From: Beijerinckiaceae bacterium
GTDB lineage: Bacteria > Pseudomonadota > Alphaproteobacteria > Rhizobiales > Beijerinckiaceae
Assembly: GCA_947455285.1 (NCBI GenBank)
Contig: CANGOK010000174.1
Coordinates: 1-7,195 of the forward strand
Reading direction: 5' to 3'
DNA length: 7,195 nucleotides
The notes beneath the pieces are model-generated. The model had not been told where the DNA came from. It made no database searches and saw nothing but the letters and a program-made list of their open reading frames with translations. A program made the translations under genes and the position numbers. Positions 1-6,832 of this stretch are shown piece by piece (the stretch's first letter is position 1; the number at the start of each line of letters is the position of its first letter).

Positions 1-1319
1 TGCCAGACGATATTTCAGCCCGCACGCCAGCGGCGACGGGAACCCTTGGTCTCGACTTCGGCACCACCAATTCCGTGGCGGCGCAATTGCGTTCCGATGG
101 ATCCATCGAAACGGCCCGCTTCACCCACGCAGGCGAGACCGAAACAACCTGCCGCTCCGCGATCAGCTTCTTCAACACGGGCGGGACCACAATGGCCGAG
201 GTCGGCCCCTGGGCGGTCGACCGCTATCTCGCCGACCCCATGGATTGCCGTTTCCTGCAATCCTTCAAGACCTTCGCCGCAAGCCCCTCGTTCAAGTCGA
301 CCGCGATCCATGGACGGGCCTGGCGCTACGAAGACCTGATGGCGGCCTTCGTCGGCAAGATGCTCGCGCAATCCGAGCCGCCGCTCGCCGCAACACGCAG
401 GCTCGTGATCGGACGACCCGTCGCCTATGCGGGCCATGCGCCTGACGCCGCCCTCGCCCAGACCCGCTATCTCGCGGCGCTCGCCAAATGCGGCGTCGAG
501 GATGTGCATTTCGTCTATGAGCCCGTGGCGGCGGCTTTCTATTTCGCCCAGCGGCTGGAGAAGGACGCCACCGTTCTCGTCGCCGACTTTGGCGGCGGCA
601 CCAGCGACTTTTCCATCGTGCGATTTTCCATCGGCAAGAATGGCCTGCGCGCCATACCCATGGCACGGACAGGCGTGGGGCTTGCGGGCGACCGGTTTGA
701 TTTCCGCATCATCGACCATGTGGTCTCGCCGCGCCTTGGTAAGAACAGCCGCTACAAGAGCTTCGACAAGATGCTCGATTTTCCGGCCCATTATTTCGCC
801 AACTTCGCCGCTTGGCATCAGCTCGCCATCATGAAATCCGGCGCGACCCTTCGCGAGTTGCGCCAACTCGCGAAAGCCAGCGACAAGCCGGACGAGCTGG
901 AGATGCTGATCACCATCGTCGAGGAGGATCTTGGCTATCCCCTCTACAAGGCCGTGTCCGAGACCAAGCTGGCGCTCTCGCATAACGAGCAGGCGCAACT
1001 ATCCTTCAATAATTCAGGCGTGACAATCGAGGCGAGCGTGCAGCGCGAGGACTTCGAGCGCTGGATCGAACCCGATCTGCAACGCATCGATCAGGCGGTG
1101 GAGGCGGCGCTGCAAGAGGCGGGACTGGCGTCAGGCGAAATCGACAAGGTCTTCCTCACCGGCGGCACATCCTTCGTGCCTGCGGTGCGCGCGCGTTTTG
1201 CAGCGCGTTTTGGTGAGGAGCGACTTGAGACCGGCGATCAGTTGCTGTCAATCGCCTATGGCCTCGCGCTGATTGGCGCGGAGGAAGACATCACGCGCTG
1301 GACGGTGCGGGAGGAATAA
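1..1319 (+). CDS. Hsp70-family (YegD-like) chaperone-type ATPase, start codon cut by window edge
   Basis: Actin-like ATPase of the Hsp70 family, expected to be cytoplasmic. The frame is open from base 3, and bases 1-2 are TG, so the start is probably an ATG (or GTG/TTG) with only its first base missing. That would give 439 aa. Seen with that numbering: phosphate-1 motif LGLDFGTTNS around residues 16-25; EPVAAA before the phosphate-2 motif DFGGGTSDFS at 196-205; adenosine motif LTGGTSFVP at 386-394. The GTG at base 75 lies inside phosphate-1 and cannot be the true start. The length and the lack of a C-terminal peptide-binding domain match E. coli YegD (about 450 aa) rather than DnaK (about 640 aa). 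Clients are unknown for this branch. It converges with the substrate-binding gene and seems unrelated to the transporter. The family call is firm; the cellular role is not. Confidence 0.93.
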   Translation, partial: PDDISARTPAATGTLGLDFGTTNSVAAQLRSDGSIETARFTHAGETETTCRSAISFFNTGGTTMAEVGPWAVDRYLADPMDCRFLQSFKTFAASPSFKSTAIHGRAWRYEDLMAAFVGKMLAQSEPPLAATRRLVIGRPVAYAGHAPDAALAQTRYLAALAKCGVEDVHFVYEPVAAAFYFAQRLEKDATVLVADFGGGTSDFSIVRFSIGKNGLRAIPMARTGVGLAGDRFDFRIIDHVVSPRLGKNSRYKSFDKMLDFPAHYFANFAAWHQLAIMKSGATLRELRQLAKASDKPDELEMLITIVEEDLGYPLYKAVSETKLALSHNEQAQLSFNNSGVTIEASVQREDFERWIEPDLQRIDQAVEAALQEAGLASGEIDKVFLTGGTSFVPAVRARFAARFGEERLETGDQLLSIAYGLALIGAEEDITRWTVREE

Positions 1320-1338
1320 AGGCGCAATGCCTGCAGCT

Positions 1339-1360
1339 TCTCTCCCCTTGCGGGGAGAGA
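1339..1360. repeat. GC-rich hairpin of a dispersed palindromic repeat type (left unit)
   Basis: A perfect 9-bp stem, TCTCTCCCC (1339-1347) and GGGGAGAGA (1352-1360), encloses the loop TTGC. It lies 19 bp after the Hsp70 stop codon. Its style resembles the short palindromic units scattered between genes of many Rhizobiales. There is no T-run on either side, so it is not a textbook intrinsic terminator, but it could stabilise 3' ends or help end transcription between the convergent genes. Confidence 0.6.
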
Positions 1361-1460
1361 TTAGAGAGTGGGGGTCGTGGGGCCTTTGCAGATCAGTCGC
1401 TTTGCAAACGCCCTCACGATCAGCATGCGCAGACCCTCACCCCGTCCGCTGGCGCGGCCG

Positions 1461-1483
1461 ACCCTCCCCACAGGGGGGAGGGT
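1461..1483. repeat. GC-rich hairpin of a dispersed palindromic repeat type (right unit)
   Basis: A second perfect 9-bp stem, ACCCTCCCC (1461-1469) and GGGGAGGGT (1475-1483), has the loop ACAGG. It sits 25 bp beyond the stop codon of the minus-strand substrate-binding gene. Together with the left hairpin and the roughly 100 bp between them it fills the 189-bp gap between convergent genes, in which no gene was seen. No T-run follows on the minus strand. Confidence 0.6.
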
Positions 1484-1508
1484 AAGTTATGCTCGCGATT
1501 TCAGCTAC

Positions 1509-2519
1509 TTACTGCAGCCGCTTGGCGGCTTCTTCGATCAGGCTGGGATCGTAGAACTTCGCGATGTCGATCTTGTCCTTCAGGAAGCCCATCTCCTTCT
1601 GCAGGTCCATGTTGGCCTGGAAGGAGGGGACGTCGAGCTTGAGGTTGGGATCGCGATAGTAATCCTTCTTCGAATAGAGCCAGCCAGCGAATAGAGCGGG
1701 CGGGGCCTTGGCGAAGTCTGAGGCGATCTTGACCGCTTCTTCCTGATTGGCGGGATCGAGATACCAACGCGTCGCAGCCATGGCGTCGGCGAGGAAGTCC
1801 ACCATCGCGGCGCGGTTCTTCTTCAGGAAGTCCTCGTGCGCGACCCAGACGCCAAGCGCGGTCGGGCCCAGCGCATCCTGCTGGGTGAAGAGCACTGTCG
1901 AATTCTTGCGCAGCTCCGCGTCGTTATGGAAGGGCGGCGCGGCGGGGATCAGGTCGACCTTCTTTTCCAGCAGCATCGCCTTCATGGCGCCGAAGCCAGC
2001 TTCAACAACGGTGTAGTCGCGCTTGTCCTCAAGGCCAGCCTTGCGCAGCATGGCGCGCATGGCGACATCGACCGCGCTGCCAGCGGCGTTGGTGGCGAGC
2101 ACCTTGCCCTTGAGATCGGCGACGGTCTTGATGCCGCTGTCGGCGCGCACCATGAATTCGTTGCTGTGATGGCCCTGCGCGCCATCGGCGAATTCATTGG
2201 CGAAGATGCGCAGATCGTCCATGCCCGCGTTCTGGATCGCGAGGCCCATGGTGGTGAAGCCAAGGAGGCCAACGTCGATCTCATTCACCGCAAGCGCGGT
2301 GATCATGGGCGGTGTGCCCTGAAAGCGCACGGGCTCCAGCACATAGGTCTTGCCGAGGTTCTTGGCGACGCCAGACTTGGCGAAGAGGGTCGGCGCAATG
2401 TTCGCCGCCGGGATGATCCAGGCGATGCGGATCTTTAGGGGCTCGGCATGAGCCGCGATGCTTGATGTGAGCATGGCGGCGGCGGCGACCGCTCCCGCCA
2501 GATAATGTCCAAGACGCAT
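1509..2519 (-). CDS. NitT/TauT-family ABC transporter substrate-binding protein
   Basis: Periplasmic solute-binding protein of the SsuA/TauA/NMT1-like group (336 aa, a normal length). The N-terminus is a clear signal peptide: MRLGHYL, a hydrophobic stretch around residues 8-22, then AHA (23-25) with likely cleavage before EPLKIRIAW. Family features follow: a first strand KIRIAW, the segment ITALAVNEIDVGLLGF (73-88) that in this fold lines the ligand cleft, and VADLKGKVLATNAAGSAVDVAMRAML (133-158), the usual domain-2 motif. A purine-rich GGGAG precedes the ATG at good spacing. It starts 27 bp after the MetE-like gene on the same strand, so the two are probably co-transcribed. The cognate ATPase and permeases lie on the opposite strand from 4457. 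The ligand is unknown; relatives bind sulfonates, nitriles, pyrimidines or aromatic acids. Confidence 0.93.
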   Translation of the reverse strand: MRLGHYLAGAVAAAAMLTSSIAAHAEPLKIRIAWIIPAANIAPTLFAKSGVAKNLGKTYVLEPVRFQGTPPMITALAVNEIDVGLLGFTTMGLAIQNAGMDDLRIFANEFADGAQGHHSNEFMVRADSGIKTVADLKGKVLATNAAGSAVDVAMRAMLRKAGLEDKRDYTVVEAGFGAMKAMLLEKKVDLIPAAPPFHNDAELRKNSTVLFTQQDALGPTALGVWVAHEDFLKKNRAAMVDFLADAMAATRWYLDPANQEEAVKIASDFAKAPPALFAGWLYSKKDYYRDPNLKLDVPSFQANMDLQKEMGFLKDKIDIAKFYDPSLIEEAAKRLQ

Positions 2520-2546
2520 ATGCTTCTCCCTTTTTAATCGTTGTGC

Positions 2547-3587
2547 TCAGGACTCCGAAGCCGCCTGCGCGTGAATGCGCAGAAGCTCGGGAATCGTCTC
2601 GGGCCGACGACGGCCAAAGCCGCATTCGGTGGCGATCATGAAATTCTGGATATGGCGACGCGCCGTCGCAAGCCGCGCGCGCGTGCCGATGATCCCATCG
2701 GTGTGATGAACAAGGCCAAGGCAGATTTCGGCGCCCGGCTTCAGCTTCAATCCTGACAGGGGCGCAAAATAGGCGTCGTCGCTGCGGTCTCGCGGCACGG
2801 GGAAATGGACCATCTGAATGGCCCGCTTAGAGCCCGCCGCGACTCGATTGGCGAACTCCACCATGTCGCCCATGTCGATGGGCTCGACCACATGCTTATG
2901 ATTGGAATCGCCGTAGCAGAAGTGCAGAAGCAGATCGACGTCGGCGGGGACGCGGTCGCAGAAGTCGATGAGGATGCGGCTGAAGCGCGCCTGCATCTCC
3001 TCCTTCGTGCCGCCGTAGTTGCTGACATCCCCGCGCTGGATGCGCGCGAATACGGCGGAGGCCACGTCGAATTGGATGGCGAGCTGATCATGGGGAATGA
3101 GCGCCGCGATGGCGTCGAGCTCGGCCATGACGGCGGCGTTGTAGAGCGGGTCCGCCGCCTCGTGCAGCTCGTCTTCAAGGAAGAGCCAGAGCACGGAATG
3201 GGCGGGCACGAGATCGACCTGAAATTTCACATGGGCGGGAATGCGCCCCTGCGCCTTCAAAGCCGCGAACTCAGACCATGACTCCTGCGCATGGCGCAGA
3301 TAGCCAAGATCCGTGAATGAAAGGTCGGCCACCGTCTTGCCGGGCCGCAGCGTGTAGCGGGTGCGAGGCGTCGCGGTGGGGTGGAGGCGAAATTCCCGGC
3401 CCGAGGGCTGCAAGGCGGGATTGGAGGCGAAGACGCCCTCCATTCCGGCGACCCAATCGAGCCGCTCGCCCGTCTCCCCATCGGGCAGCCAACGCAGATG
3501 CGGCCCCACGGCGTCGCAGACGGCGCAAAAGACATCGCGCGCATTGGCCATTGGCACGCTGCCGACGAGATAGACCCCGTGAGCCAT
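2547..3587 (-). CDS. MetE/UROD-superfamily protein, putative core-MetE-like zinc methyltransferase
   Basis: A cytoplasmic TIM-barrel protein of the cobalamin-independent methionine synthase/uroporphyrinogen decarboxylase superfamily, 346 aa. It corresponds to only the C-terminal catalytic half of classical MetE (about 750 aa). Seen: LVGSVP at 7-12, like the GSFP motif of MetE; DGETGERLDW at 36-45, reminiscent of the GE..RND motif; HFC at 222-224 and ATECGFGRR at 319-327, which give the His-x-Cys and final Cys zinc ligands (H222, C224, C322). Glu235 or Glu244 could be the fourth ligand. The DEP motif of MetE substrate binding appears as QFDVA (172-176), so the methyl acceptor may not be homocysteine. 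Start chosen at 3587 because a strong GGAGG lies 4 nt before it; the ATG at 3608 lies upstream of that site. It leads the operon with the binding-protein gene. Exact reaction unknown. Confidence 0.85.
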   Translation of the reverse strand: MAHGVYLVGSVPMANARDVFCAVCDAVGPHLRWLPDGETGERLDWVAGMEGVFASNPALQPSGREFRLHPTATPRTRYTLRPGKTVADLSFTDLGYLRHAQESWSEFAALKAQGRIPAHVKFQVDLVPAHSVLWLFLEDELHEAADPLYNAAVMAELDAIAALIPHDQLAIQFDVASAVFARIQRGDVSNYGGTKEEMQARFSRILIDFCDRVPADVDLLLHFCYGDSNHKHVVEPIDMGDMVEFANRVAAGSKRAIQMVHFPVPRDRSDDAYFAPLSGLKLKPGAEICLGLVHHTDGIIGTRARLATARRHIQNFMIATECGFGRRRPETIPELLRIHAQAASES

Positions 3588-3591
3588 TCTT

Positions 3592-3600
3592 CCTCCACCT
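3592..3600 (-). promoter_or_regulatory. Ribosome binding site deciding the MetE-like start
   Basis: On the minus strand the bases read AGGTGGAGG, followed by AAGA and the ATG at 3587. The upstream in-frame ATG at 3608 has no comparable site, and its extra residues (MAPGGGR) simply translate this Shine-Dalgarno region. Confidence 0.75.
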
Positions 3601-3628
3601 GGAGCCATTGGCTGGCGCCGCTCAGGGG

Positions 3629-3657
3629 AATAGATCGAACCTTCGGGGGAAATGCAA
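3629..3657 (-). promoter_or_regulatory. Candidate sigma-70 promoter for the MetE-like/binding-protein unit
   Basis: Read on the minus strand: a -35 box TTGCAT (3652-3657), a 17-bp spacer, and a -10 box TCTATT (3629-3634). It matches the consensus only partly (3/6 and 4/6). The position suits a short 5' leader before the start at 3587, and it faces away from the toxin-antitoxin promoter. This is inference from pattern only. Confidence 0.3.
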
Positions 3658-3675
3658 TCTTGGGATGCAGTCTTG
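3652..3675. repeat. Tandem 11-bp direct repeat between divergent promoters, candidate operator
   Basis: ATGCAATCTTG (3652-3662) and ATGCAGTCTTG (3665-3675) differ at one base and are 13 bp apart start to start. The left copy overlaps the candidate minus-strand -35 box, and the right copy overlaps the plus-strand -35 box. This is the usual place for an operator. Phd/YefM-type antitoxins bind repeated sites in their own promoters, so the adjacent antitoxin is one plausible ligand. No binding is demonstrated. Confidence 0.4.
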
Positions 3676-3702
3676 CCGACCTCGCCCCCTTCGCTCTATA
3701 TT
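3673..3702 (+). promoter_or_regulatory. Candidate sigma-70 promoter of the antitoxin-toxin operon
   Basis: A -35 box TTGCCG (3673-3678, 4/6 consensus), an 18-bp spacer and a -10 box TATATT (3697-3702, 5/6 consensus). Transcription would start about 7 nt further on, essentially at the antitoxin ATG at 3709, so the message could be leaderless. It is the best promoter match noticed in the window and could also feed the ABC genes downstream. Confidence 0.5.
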
Positions 3703-3708
3703 TTCAGG

Positions 3709-3909
3709 ATGAAGTTCGTTTCCATGAGCGATGCGAAGAACTGTCTTCCTTCCTTGGCCCGCAAAGTCGAGGCCGGAGAGACCGTTGTCGTGACTCGCAA
3801 TGGACATCCGGTCTGCAAACTCGTTCCTCACAAACAGCGCGGCGGAATAGATTTTGCGGCGGGGCAAGCCTATCTGGCGGCGAGAGGGATCACCAATCCC
3901 GTGCCCTAG
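3709..3909 (+). CDS. Phd/YefM-family antitoxin, truncated by an in-frame amber codon
   Basis: DNA-binding antitoxin of the Phd/YefM (prevent-host-death) family, here 66 aa. The N-terminus MKFVSMSDAKNCLPSLARKV, then EAGETVVVTRNGHPVCKLVP, is the classic Phd fold: strand, helix, then a two-stranded hairpin. The start at 3709 fits this family pattern; a frame-open ATG at 3652 adds residues unlike any Phd protein. CAGG directly precedes the ATG, so the Shine-Dalgarno signal is weak. The TAG at 3907-3909 is followed in the same frame by 21 more codons that encode a typical antitoxin tail, ending in TGA overlapping the toxin start. The intact gene would be 3709-3975 (88 residues counting the amber position). 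The truncated product keeps the DNA-binding part but loses the toxin-neutralising tail. Alternatives are recent nonsense mutation, amber readthrough or sequencing error. Confidence 0.85.
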   Translation: MKFVSMSDAKNCLPSLARKVEAGETVVVTRNGHPVCKLVPHKQRGGIDFAAGQAYLAARGITNPVP

Positions 3910-3975
3910 ATCGCCGATGATTTTGACGATCCGTTGCCGGAGGATTTCCTGCTCCGACCATTGCCCGGCGAATGA
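3910..3975 (+). pseudogene. Detached toxin-binding tail of the Phd/YefM antitoxin
   Basis: In frame with the antitoxin after its TAG, these codons read IADDFDDPLPEDFLLR and then PLPGE before TGA (3973-3975). Acidic residues plus the PLPED motif and hydrophobic residues are characteristic of the C-terminal segment by which Phd/VapB-type antitoxins wrap around PIN toxins. The TGA overlaps the toxin ATG (ATGA), the normal coupling in such operons. So this was very probably the true end of the antitoxin gene. It has no start codon of its own. Confidence 0.85.
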
Positions 3976-4358
3976 AGGTCCTACTGGACACCCATATCAT
4001 GCTGAGCATGCTTCGGCAGGAACTTCCCCAGCGTTATCCGGCCCTTGCACGCCGCCTGTCAGATCCCGCAACGGTGAGCTTGGTGAGCGTGGTTAGCGTC
4101 TGGGAGGTCGCGATCAAGTCGCGGCTTGGCAAGCTGGAACTTGACCTGCCCTTGGAAGAGATTGCCGGGTATCTGGAAACGCTAGGGCTGGCGATCATGC
4201 CCATCGAAATGCCTCACGTAATTGCTCTCCTTGATCCGCTTCCGGCGACGAAAGACCCGTTTGATCGGTTGCTGCTCGCGAAATGTCAGGTTGAAAACCT
4301 CGTGCTGGCCACCGTTGATCGGGCGCTGTCTGCGCACACGCTTGCGCTGAAGGCCTGA
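3972..4358 (+). CDS. vapC: PIN-domain toxin, VapC type
   Basis: Metal-dependent ribonuclease toxin of a type II toxin-antitoxin pair, 128 aa, a usual PIN-toxin length, cytoplasmic. All four acidic active-site residues of the PIN fold can be placed: D6 in LLDTH, E45 in SVWEVAIKSRLGKL, D98 in KDPFDRLLLAKC, and D116 in ATVDRAL. The reading frame shows no break, so the nuclease looks functional. Its ATG overlaps the TGA of the full-length antitoxin frame, implying translational coupling that the upstream amber codon would weaken. One small oddity is ATKDPFDR where relatives commonly have a histidine two residues before the first Asp. If the toxin is active, the cell must tolerate it through reduced translation, readthrough of the antitoxin, or another antitoxin in trans. 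Family assignment is firm; activity is inferred. Confidence 0.93.
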   Translation: MKVLLDTHIMLSMLRQELPQRYPALARRLSDPATVSLVSVVSVWEVAIKSRLGKLELDLPLEEIAGYLETLGLAIMPIEMPHVIALLDPLPATKDPFDRLLLAKCQVENLVLATVDRALSAHTLALKA

Positions 4359-4418
4359 GCATTTCTCACAACCGCCTTGACCTCAAGCAGCCCACATGAT
4401 CGACTCGGCCCTCAGACC

Positions 4419-4435
4419 CTCCTGAACAACAGGAG
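4419..4435. repeat. Small inverted repeat upstream of the ABC ATPase gene
   Basis: CTCCTG (4419-4424), loop AACAA, CAGGAG (4430-4435): a perfect 6-bp stem in the 98-bp gap between the toxin and ATPase genes. There is no T-run after it, so a terminator is unlikely. It might be a leader structure or operator. The likely ribosome binding site of the ATPase, GGGAGC (4441-4446), lies just after it. A TTGACC at 4377-4382 resembles a -35 box, but no convincing -10 box follows. Confidence 0.3.
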
Positions 4436-4456
4436 CGGGAGGGAGCGGACTTCAGC

Positions 4457-5238
<782 letters not shown>

Positions 5239-5242
<4 letters not shown>

Positions 5243-5991
5243 ACACGCTTTCGAGCGCCTTCCTGCGCTATTCGCCCCTACTGATCCTGGCGCTCGCCTG
5301 GGAAGTCGCGGCGCGCAGCGGGCTCTTCTCTTCCTCGGCCCTGCCCCCGATCAGCAAGATCGCGGCGGCCTGGGTCGATCTTGCGCGCAACGGCGATCTC
5401 GCCGGCAATACGCTGGCCTCCCTCTGGCGCACCGGCGCGGGGCTGGCGCTCGCCATCCTCATCGGCGCGATCCTCGGCTTCGCCATGGCCTTCTGGCGCG
5501 GGGCGGAGACGGCTTTGAGTCCGGTGGTCGAGCTTTTCTATCCCCTGCCGAAGTCAGCCCTCATCCCCGTGACCGCCCTGTGGCTCGGGTTTGGAGACGG
5601 CTCCAAGATCCTGCTCATCTGCATGGGCTGCATGTTGCCGGTGACCATGGGCGCCTTCAACGGCGCGCTCTCGGCCGACCGCACCCTGCTCTGGTCGGCG
5701 CGCAGCTTGGGCGCGAGCCGCTTGCGCAGCATGTGGGATGTGGTGCTGCCCAGCGCCGTGCCGGAATTGCTGAACGGAATCCGCACCGCCCTCGCCCTGT
5801 CCTTCGTGCTGCTGGTGAGCTCTGAGCTCATCGTCTCGCGTGAGGGGCTCGGTTATCTCATCGGCTTTCTGGGCGCCAATGGAACCTATGAAGGCATGTT
5901 CGCCGTGGTGCTGACGGTGGCCTTCATCGGCTTTCTGGCTGACCGGATCTACGAAGCCTTCGTACGCAGGACGCTCGCATGGCGGGAATAA
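5239..5991 (+). CDS. NitT/TauT-family ABC transporter permease (first of two)
   Basis: Inner-membrane permease of the BPD_transp_1 fold, 250 aa. Hydrophobic segments near residues 11-27, 66-86, 106-118, 123-140, 184-199 and 218-236 fit about six transmembrane helices. The cytoplasmic EAA loop that docks on the ATPase is at about 150-180 (LLWSARSLGASRLRSMWDVV, then LPSAVPELLNG), with the conserved glycine at 158. PLPKSALIPVTALWLGFGDG (102-121) is the family hallmark just before it. Its ATG overlaps the ATPase TGA. It is clearly paralogous to, but diverged from, the next gene, so the transporter core is probably a heterodimer, as in some riboflavin- or pyrimidine-type importers of this family. 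Confidence 0.95.
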
Positions 5992-6770
5992 GCGCGCCCA
6001 CGCCCTCATTCGCGGCACGCGCGGGCCAGTTCGCCCTGCGCTGGTCGCTCGTCATCGCCCTCTTCGTGGCGTGGGAGCTGCTGACGCGCACCCGCACCTT
6101 CACGCCCTTCATGCTGCCCTCGCCGCAGAGCGTGTCCGAGCGCATCATGCGCGACGCCAGTTCGGGCGACCTCTTCATCAACATGGCGCTGACGATTTAC
6201 CGCGCGCTTGCGGGCTTCATCATCGCCGCGATGCTCGGGATCAGCCTCGGCCTCGTGATGACGCGCAACGCGGGGCTGCGCTGGTTTTTCGATCCGGTGA
6301 TTTCCGTGGGCTTTCCCATGCCGAAGATCACCTTCCTGCCGGTGATCGTGCTGTGGCTGGGATTCTACGACACCGCCAAGATCAGCATGGTGGTCTTCGA
6401 CGCCATCTTCCCCATTCTGACAGCGACCATCGCGGGCGTGCGCAGCGTAGAGAAGGAGCTGATCTGGTCTGCGCGCAACCTTGGCGCGCGCGAGCGTGAC
6501 GTCATGTGGCAGATCCTCCTGCCCGCCGCCTCGCCCCAAATCCTGACCGGCCTGCAGGTCGCCCTGCCCATCGCGCTCATCGTGGCCGTGGTGGCGGAGA
6601 TGATGATGGGCGGCTACGGCATGGGCGGCGCCATGATCGAGGCTTCCCGCAAGGCGGATTCGCGCGGCGTCTTCGCCGGCATCATCGAAATCTCCATCAT
6701 CGGCTGGATCTTCGTGAAGGCCATGGCGATGACGCGCGCGCGCCTTCTGTTTTGGCATGCCGAGCGATAG
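5979..6770 (+). CDS. NitT/TauT-family ABC transporter permease (second of two)
   Basis: Second inner-membrane permease, 263 aa, same fold. After a short cytoplasmic N-terminus, hydrophobic segments lie near 18-35, 76-95, 115-128, 134-152, 193-211 and 232-250. The hallmark FPMPKITFLPVIVLWLGFYD (112-131) and the EAA loop (about 161-191, LIWSARNLGARERDVMWQIL then LPAASPQILTG, conserved glycine 169) match the first permease position by position. The ATG lies 13 nt inside the end of the previous gene with AGGA just upstream, so translation is probably coupled. It is the last gene of the ABC operon. No GC-rich terminator follows, only the AT-rich spacer before brnT. Confidence 0.95.
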   Translation: MAGISAPTPSFAARAGQFALRWSLVIALFVAWELLTRTRTFTPFMLPSPQSVSERIMRDASSGDLFINMALTIYRALAGFIIAAMLGISLGLVMTRNAGLRWFFDPVISVGFPMPKITFLPVIVLWLGFYDTAKISMVVFDAIFPILTATIAGVRSVEKELIWSARNLGARERDVMWQILLPAASPQILTGLQVALPIALIVAVVAEMMMGGYGMGGAMIEASRKADSRGVFAGIIEISIIGWIFVKAMAMTRARLLFWHAER

Positions 6771-6832
6771 GATTATTTTTGTAACAACAAAAAACTTGCA
6801 CTTATTCATTTTATGTAGTAACAAAAATTTCG
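6771..6832. promoter_or_regulatory. AT-rich spacer with inverted repeats, candidate brnTA promoter/operator
   Basis: Bases 6771-6830 contain only 12 G or C (20%) in an otherwise GC-rich window. TTTTTGTAAC (6776-6785) and GTAACAAAAA (6818-6827) form an imperfect inverted repeat (9 of 10 bases pair). A tight palindrome, TTTTTGT-aaca-ACAAAAA, spans 6776-6793. A -35-like TTGCAC (6796-6801) with a 17-bp spacer reaches a weak TAACAA (6819-6824). BrnA-type antitoxins repress their own promoter, so a paired site here is plausible. A composition break through acquisition or a lost sequence is the alternative. Confidence 0.35.

Noticed and set aside
15..998. 327-aa minus-strand open frame opposite the Hsp70 gene
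   Set aside because: It is an antisense shadow of a high-GC gene. The plus strand encodes clear Hsp70 motifs, and the antisense protein shows no recognisable domain.
1836..2438. 200-aa plus-strand open frame within the substrate-binding gene
   Set aside because: The minus strand encodes a complete signal-peptide-bearing binding protein with its own ribosome binding site, so this is an antisense shadow.
3588..3608. Upstream ATG at 3608 as start of the MetE-like protein
   Set aside because: The intervening codons are the Shine-Dalgarno region of the ATG at 3587, which also fits the superfamily N-terminus better.
3652..3708. ATG at 3652 as start of the antitoxin
   Set aside because: The extra 19 residues do not resemble any Phd protein and would overlap the best promoter and the direct repeats.
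4419..4435. Inverted repeat as an intrinsic terminator between toxin and ATPase
   Set aside because: The stem is only 6 bp and no T-run follows on the plus strand, so it is listed only as a small repeat.
6776..6793. TTTTTGT/ACAAAAA palindrome as terminator of the ABC operon
   Set aside because: The stem is AT-only apart from one G-C pair and would be weak. A regulatory or composition explanation is at least as likely.
6006..6824. 272-aa minus-strand open frame opposite the second permease
   Set aside because: Its composition is rich in His, Arg and Asp, as expected from the reverse complement of a membrane protein gene. It has no domain and overlaps a clear permease.
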